Source: Ornithodoros turicata
Lineage: Eukaryota; Arthropoda; Arachnida; Ixodida; Argasidae
Length of the DNA: 64,000 nucleotides
NCBI RefSeq assembly: GCF_037126465.1
Contig: NC_088206.1
Coordinates: forward strand, 57,454,841-57,518,840
Reading direction: 5' to 3'
Shown: in pieces, positions 59,481-64,000 of the stretch
Numbering within the stretch: position 1 is the stretch's first letter
How the letters are laid out: the number at the start of each line of letters is the position of its first letter
The notes under the pieces: model-generated
Database searches by the model: none
Seen by the model: the letters and a program-made list of their open reading frames with translations, nothing else
Told to the model about the DNA's origin: nothing
Position numbers and translations under genes: made by a program

Positions 59481-59944
59481 TAGCCACTGGATGTCTCCAT
59501 GACGTTCAATTTATGACGTTTTCTGACGTCCGATGACGTGAAACGCATGAAGCGCCTCACTTTATCCCGCAAAGGAACTGGCGAGTTTCGGGCCCTTGGC
59601 TACGCGTCGGTAAGGATTTCTACGCTGCTGGCATCCAAGCCCTCGTGAAACGCTGGGACAAGTGCATTAGTGCAGCTGGAGATTACGTTGAAAAATAAAA
59701 CAAATTTCTCGCCTGTAAGTTCGTTTTACTTTTGCGAAAAATGAAAAGTCCCGGTTTGACTTGAACGCCCCTCGTATATAAATACTTCTGTCCTGACGAA
59801 GGCGGAGCCTCCGCCCCAACGTAGACTGAATGTAAATTTCCCTTAGCGCACATTAATTACCTAGTTCAATTCATAATCAATCCTCTTTTTTTTACTTAAT
59901 TCTCCTACTTCTGTTGTCCACGTCTCGTTTATTTTGTATATATA

Positions 59945-60839
59945 CAGGGTGTCCACGCTAAGTGTGAACAGATTTTTTAAAAATATATCAATCACTTTTT
60001 CCGAGATGAAATCAATTGCAATATAGCATATGCTGAAGGGCACTCCCTATGGGGGCATTAACAGACTCCTAAGGGAATGTCTTAATTAACGTTCAATAAT
60101 TAACTTTTTAATTATAAAGGCTACGAAGTTGCTCCAATGAGAACATCTGATCTCTTCGATCACCAGATACCAAAACCGTTTTCAGAACAAAAATCCGTTC
60201 GGTAGACCGTGCGCAAAAAATTCGTGAAGGAACGCTATGTTTTGCTTTATTTGGTTTATTGCGCATCTTCAAAGGAGCGGCTTTCCTTTATCCCCAGTGT
60301 TAGAGAGTGAAAGAGCACAGTGCCGCCTCATGCGTCGAAGATTAGCTTTAACTTGCGGAAACAAAACAAAAACACAAATCTATCGGGTGACTCTATCGCG
60401 ACTGCCCTTATCTTGGGCTGCATTTTCTGTTTTCTTTTAATCTTTTTCCAGGACGCAAGAGGCGATAGTGTGCTCTTTCATCCTCTCGTATTGGGGGCGA
60501 AGGAAAGACGTGTCTCTAGAGATGCGCAATGAATAAAATAAAGAAAAAATGGCGTTCCTTCACGAATTTTTTGCGGACGATCTATCGAACGGATTTTTGT
60601 TCTGAAAACGGCATTGGTATCTCGTGACCGAAGAGATCAGATGTTCTCATTGGAGCAACTTCGTAGCTTTTATAATTAAAAAGTTAATTATTGAAAGTTA
60701 ATTAAGCCATTGCCTTAGGAGTCTGTTAATGCCCTCCTAGGTAGTGCCCTTCAGCATATGCTATATTGCAATTGATTTCATCTCGGAAAAAGTGATTGAT
60801 ATATTTTTTAAAAATCTGTTCACACTTAGCGTGGACACC

Positions 60840-60842
<3 letters not shown>
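59945..60842. mobile_element. Foldback element, 898 bp, CAGGGTGTCCACGC termini
   Basis: TA lies outside both ends (59943-59944, 60843-60844). The left end CAGGGTGTCCACGCTAAGTG and the inverted right end are identical over the first 24 bases. The arms are about 300 bp each with high identity (AAGTGATTGATATAT, TTGGAGCAACTTCGTAGC, TTCGTGAAGGAACGC). About 290 bp of spacer remains, without a transposase. The mirrored frame MPFSICYIAIDFISEKVIDI read out of both arms is a by-product of the palindrome. Confidence 0.88.

Positions 60843-60876
<34 letters not shown>
60843..60876. repeat. (TA)n microsatellite
   Basis: About sixteen TA units next to the foldback element, probably grown from its TA target. 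Confidence 0.85.
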
Positions 60877-60879
<3 letters not shown>

Positions 60880-60894
60880 GTTTATATATTTCGG

Positions 60895-61141
60895 GGCTTT
60901 ACGTCACGAGACAACTGCGATCATAAGCGACGACACAGTGGTCGGGTCCGTGGATTAATTTTGCCTACCTGATGGTTCATCAGCTCGACACACAGCACAC
61001 CACATTTAACGTTCCTCGCGGAAGACGGCGTGTCTAAACAACTTGTACTCTTCCACTAAGCTGCCAACGTCATCGGCCGTGTTTGATCCCGCCATCTTGG
61101 AATCAGCAGGCGGACACGCTACCTACTGAGCCACCGAGGGC
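60895..61141 (-). mobile_element. Tick tRNA-derived SINE, second family
   Basis: The minus strand starts CCCTCGGTGGCTCAGTAGGT (box A) and GGCGGGATCAAACAC (weak box B), continues through AAAATTAATCCACGGACCCG, and ends TCTCGTGACGTAAAGCCCCG. I know this body type from many tick genomes, where the segment reads like GGTCAAAATTA.TCCGGAG. It has diverged, so it is an old copy. The strongest single sign that the host is a tick. Confidence 0.7.
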
Positions 61142-62776
61142 GGCGACGGCAACACCAAAATGCGCTTGTTTTGCCAACGATCCACTCTTTCCCAGTCACA
61201 TGATATCCTGGTGTGACGTGCCGCGGCGGGTGGTCTATTACACCAGTTACCTTGCATGCTGTTACTATAATGTACCTCTATTCAGACTAGATATGTGCAG
61301 CAATCGCACTAGGAAGACTGATAAAGGGGCGGGGCTATCCTTAAAACGATGTTTAGGATTTTTCGAAACCCCGCCCAGTTCATGAAGCAGAGTACCGATG
61401 AACTGGTGCCTCAACCGTTTATACAGCGGAGTCGAAGACGTCCTATCACCCAGAGCTTCTTACATGCCTTCCTCGAACATCCACTTATTCAGTGACTCTA
61501 GTTCCTACATACTTTCGCACCACCTGCACAAACCCATTTATCTATCAGACAAGCGAAACATATCGAACGATTACTAACGTGTTGGCAGACAGCCTAAAAA
61601 AAGAACGCAAGACGAAAATCGAAAGTGCTGTCCTAGCGACGCCTCGACGGCTTCATCGGCAATTTGGTAAAGAATGGATGAAGCAAAGTCGAAAATATAG
61701 GACGGGCAGGGCGCAACACAAAGGAAAGAAACAAAGCGTGCATCTTATGGAAGAGTCATCAATAACGGAGTCCCTCCATCCTTTCATACTATAACGCGCT
61801 CTCAAAGGAAAACGTCCACCCGGGGAAGCGCAACAATGAACACGAAGCGACAGATGGACAGAGGTCTCCGACAAACGGAGAAAAGCTTCCTGGCCAGACA
61901 CAACGAAATGGCCACGCAAACATACAACGTGTGTCGTCGATGGAGGAAACATTGCACGGGCTGCTAAAAGCAAGAGATGACGTTGAGAGAGTAGTTAGAG
62001 AGGAAGCAATATACGGGCTTGCGAGGACGCACTACGGTTACGTAGATGGAACTGTCGCGGTTGTTGCGGACGTGACGCGGGTGGGAAATGTACGGCTCCC
62101 TTTCGCGCTTTCAAGCTTACAGTGCTAGGGTGGGCAACGGCTTTCTTCGATCTTGCGCGGGGAAATGACTTTCGGCGATATTACGAAGTCTGTACTGAGA
62201 GTACTTCGATACAGTTAAAGTATACCGCAATGCAGTTGAGACGCAATCTCATAAAGCGTAAGTCCTCAGGACTCTAACGTCGCAATTTTCGTCTCAATCA
62301 CGCTCCTAGATTGTGAGATAATCAAAATTGAAAATGGCGGGCAACACTGTGCCCAAGTAGACACAAACTTCGCATTGCCCGTCAAGTACGGCGGCGAAAC
62401 TATATTGTATGCGCATAACACTGGGTCTAACTCAGCGCCGTCTACGGCGCAGTATGGAAGTCAAAATCGTAACAAAAAACGGAATACATACAAAAGGAAT
62501 GCATGCAGGCCCGCTAAAATTAGGATCGCCCTGACCGATTTCATCGCATTTTTGACAGCAAACATAAATATCAGAGCGACATATCACGTGTGTGCTATGT
62601 TGCTAGGTGTTGACAAGCAACAAGCTCTTAAGTGACAAGAGCTCAAACATGTAAGCTGCTTGCTTGTTACTTTACAGCACCTTTGTAGGTCATGACAAGC
62701 CCCTATTTATACATCATGTTTTTCTATTATGAAAAGATAGTGATTAGATAAGATAAGAAAAAATACTCTGGGATAC
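61142..62776. other. No recognisable gene
   Basis: Frames of about 100 codons occur on both strands without domains; nothing else is recognised. Confidence 0.4.
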
Positions 62777-62960
62777 CTAGCAGACACAGGCCCACTGGAC
62801 GAACACTAAGCCTTTGCCCTGTGCTGCCGTCGCGTGCGTGTCAAGCTAACTCATCAATCCACACAAGCGGGGGAACCCACAGCAACCCACATGCATTAAG
62901 TGGGGGAACAACCCACAACAACCGACATGCCAGTGACACCCCATGATGTCATCGTATGTT
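62777..62960 (+). repeat. Dispersed repeat G, copy 2
   Basis: CAGACACAGGCCCACTGGAC, GCGTGCGTGTCAAGCTAACT and AACCCACATGCATTAAGTGG align in order with 43789-43955. This copy has an internal tandem of the AACCCACA.CAACC.ACATGC motif. Confidence 0.55.
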
Positions 62961-63690
62961 GTTGTTCTTCTTCTTAGATAAAGATATTAGATGAGATAAA
63001 TAAGATTAGACGACAGGCAAGATTTAGATACACCCTATCTTTTAATCTGAAAATATCGTGATTATATTTTTTAAAAACAAAAGCAACCCGATAGTAGTGC
63101 CGGCGAAAAAGACCGTGCCTCATGAGCAACCTACGATTCCCTCTCATTTATAGTGCAGACAGTACAACTGCGGTATTCCTCACACTTTTATGGTGTATTT
63201 GGTGTCACAACCGAAAGCCTTATCTTTACGCGATGGGGTTAACCCGCGGCACTTTGCAGGAAAAATCCGCTCCGTAATAACTTAAACTGTGTTGCTCAAC
63301 ATGGCATCTGCATTCCGTCCCTATAGACCTTGTCGCGTTACTCTCAAACCACCTGTCTCCGTGCGCTCCTTCGCCTGATTCCCGGCGAAGGCACAATAGA
63401 AGTAGACTGCCAAGAGCATCTGCTTCCGTTGGTATGAATACCGGTGGGCGTCGTCTTTAATGAGCATGACTCACGTGACCGCTAACATTCTACATAACTA
63501 GCCATCCGGCAATAATCTGAGTAGCGTATGAATGTTCGAAAGATCGAGGAAAAATAAAGATTGCTTGCTTCCGCGTGCGATATGCACAGTTTTACACGTG
63601 AGGAGTGCTGGCTGATGCGATATCGTTTCTACACCAGGTCCCGATCGGGGAAAAAATGAACGGAAACGAAATGAGCACTAAGAACACGAA
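62961..63690. other. No recognisable gene
   Basis: The AGATAAGAT/TTAGAT words around 62730-62760 and 62980-63030 form a weak repeat. No coding signal was recognised. Confidence 0.35.
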
Positions 63691-63748
63691 AATCAACGAG
63701 CACACACACAGAAAACTGTTCATTTTTCTGTGTGTGTGCTCGTTGATT
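63691..63748. repeat. Perfect 25-bp hairpin with 8-base loop
   Basis: AATCAACGAGCACACACACA plus GAAAA (63691-63715) is exactly complementary to 63724-63748, with CTGTTCAT as loop. Identity this high implies recent origin. It continues outward for a few more bases with a 3-base gap. Confidence 0.85.
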
Positions 63749-63769
63749 ATTTTCGAACACCGAACACCA

Positions 63770-63905
63770 AATGTCCCCTGGATGTACGAATAAAGTCTTG
63801 ACGGATTCGTACGTCCGGTGAATATCTGAGGGACATCCATCGGACGTACGAACTCGTTGGGACATTATTTGTACATCCAAAGGATATCCGGTGTTGTTGG
63901 GGAAG
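63770..63905. repeat. GGACGTACGA-type palindromic repeat
   Basis: GGATGTACGAA, TTCGTACGTCC, GGACGTACGAAC, GTACATCC and GGATATCC alternate in both orientations. It looks like a MITE or a short palindromic satellite unit. No ends were defined. Confidence 0.4.
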
Positions 63906-63950
63906 AAACTCGGCTAGTGGCCGTAGGGATCGCAACCGATGACGCAGCGC

Positions 63951-63971
63951 GCGCACACACACACACACAAA
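63951..63971. repeat. (CA)n microsatellite
   Basis: Ten CA units after GCGCG near the end of the window. Confidence 0.8.
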
Positions 63972-64000
63972 ACCTTACGATTTTGGCTAATCTTCGTTTC

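Larger units (their letters stand above)
58160..59614. mobile_element. 1.45-kb foreign insert inside the mariner transposase
   Basis: Bounded by transposase sequence on both sides. Its two ends carry a diverged direct repeat: CTGAAAACTCACGTGACCTC through ACCAATGACTGAGGACTAGCCAC (58181-58232) against CAGAAAACGAATTCATCCTC through ACCAATCAGTAATTACTAGCCAC (59437-59489), each followed by several TGACGT words. No clean inverted termini or target duplication was found. It carries the minus-strand transcription unit described separately. The class of the insert is unknown; repeated ends would fit a short LTR-like unit, but the ends do not give TG...CA with certainty. Confidence 0.6.
57545..59698 (+). 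pseudogene. mariner transposase, frameshifted, deleted and interrupted
   Basis: ATG at 57545 gives MADNEVSAHIEQRIVMMFL and the helix-turn-helix region (SSEIHRRLQAQYGHDTLSRS, FEWCKRFRDGRTSVQDDPGR). A frameshift near 57750 precedes IPENIQLVERLILKDRRIT and LSVGTLNTIIHEH. A deletion near 57905 removes roughly 150 codons including the first catalytic Asp (TGDE region). The frame resumes at GLITKGVLLLQDNARPHTAH, where Asp of DNARPH and Asp of SPDLAPSDF are 34 residues apart, the D34D signature. After WLLRQGRE (58159) 1.45 kb of foreign DNA intervenes; the C-terminus returns at 59615 as FYAAGIQALVKRWDKCIS and ends at 59698. No functional protein is possible. Confidence 0.92.
57387..59776 (+). mobile_element. 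mariner transposon with nested insertion
   Basis: Perfect 32-bp inverted termini (TACGAGGGGCGTTCAAGTCA and on; 57387-57418 and 59745-59776) with TA on each side (57385-57386, 59777-59778). Perfect termini indicate a fairly recent family, yet the transposase is broken. The 2.39-kb length is about 1.1 kb above the usual 1.3 kb because of a foreign insert at roughly 58160-59614. Confidence 0.92.
57201..59940. mobile_element. Palindromic element split by a mariner insertion
   Basis: The left arm (57201-57384) begins TACAAAATAAACGAGACG, passes GGACAACAGACGTAGGAG and ends in GGCGGAGATTCCGCCTTCGTCAGGACA; the right arm (59779-59940) is its inverted copy with about 80% identity by eye. The two arms would be a near-perfect foldback of about 350 bp without the mariner. 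The right arm holds CTGACGA, a GGCGG/CCGCC hairpin and CCAA, the same layout as the 54.4-kb element. Confidence 0.75.

Noticed and set aside
58160..59614. Helitron interpretation of the mariner insert
   Set aside because: One end could be read as TC after A, but no CTRR end with a hairpin was found at the other.
59861..60926. Mirrored frames reading MPFSICYIAIDFISEKVIDI on both strands
   Set aside because: Produced by the palindrome of the foldback element, not by selection for a protein.

Overview
The window is 64 kb of animal nuclear DNA, almost certainly from a tick. The best markers are tRNA-headed SINEs. Three resemble my recollection of the Ruka family of Rhipicephalus, and one at about 60.9-61.1 kb has the body seen widely in tick genomes (ending in a stretch like TCGTGACGTAAAGCCCC). 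Coding density is very low. There are no operons, ribosome-binding sites, rRNA genes or CRISPR arrays, and most open frames are short chance frames. Genus cannot be fixed from sequence alone.

Layout. 0-11 kb: a LINE 3' end (2.5-2.8 kb), a hAT-type MITE with a perfect 8-bp target duplication (3.76-4.45 kb), a SINE with a perfect 12-bp duplication (8.3-8.6 kb) and a LINE tail (9.4 kb). 11-21 kb: a Harbinger-type MITE (11.6 kb), an 828-bp foldback element (14.7-15.5 kb), a MITE with AGGGTTCTTC ends (16.1-16.5 kb), and a SINE inserted into an older repeat (20.5 kb). 21-36 kb: mostly unrecognised DNA with a 146-bp tandem duplication (27.2-27.5 kb), a LINE reverse-transcriptase fragment on the minus strand (31.3-31.8 kb) and two copies of an unnamed repeat of about 430 bp (25.8 and 33.1 kb). 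36-46 kb: three SINEs, a Harbinger-type MITE, and several LINE 3' ends.

The only place that looks like an ordinary host gene is 46.5-48.2 kb. A 38-codon first exon lies on the minus strand with a good ATG context and a GTAAGC donor. A CG-rich block on its upstream side could hold a promoter, possibly divergent. The gene product is not recognised.

50-64 kb is a dense transposon nest: a SINE next to a 933-bp foldback element, a 308-bp foldback with an 11-bp target duplication and a hammerhead-like core, and a set of Russian-doll insertions at 57.2-61.1 kb. There a palindromic element is split by a mariner, the mariner is split by a 1.45-kb insert, and the insert carries what looks like a small two-exon transcription unit with a poly(A) signal. 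A second 898-bp foldback sits directly beside it, followed by (TA)n and a tick SINE.

The elements fall into two working sets. SINEs and LINE tails depend on LINE-type target-primed insertion. MITEs and foldbacks carry no transposase and would need hAT, Harbinger or Tc1/mariner enzymes encoded elsewhere. No intact transposase or reverse transcriptase is present here.
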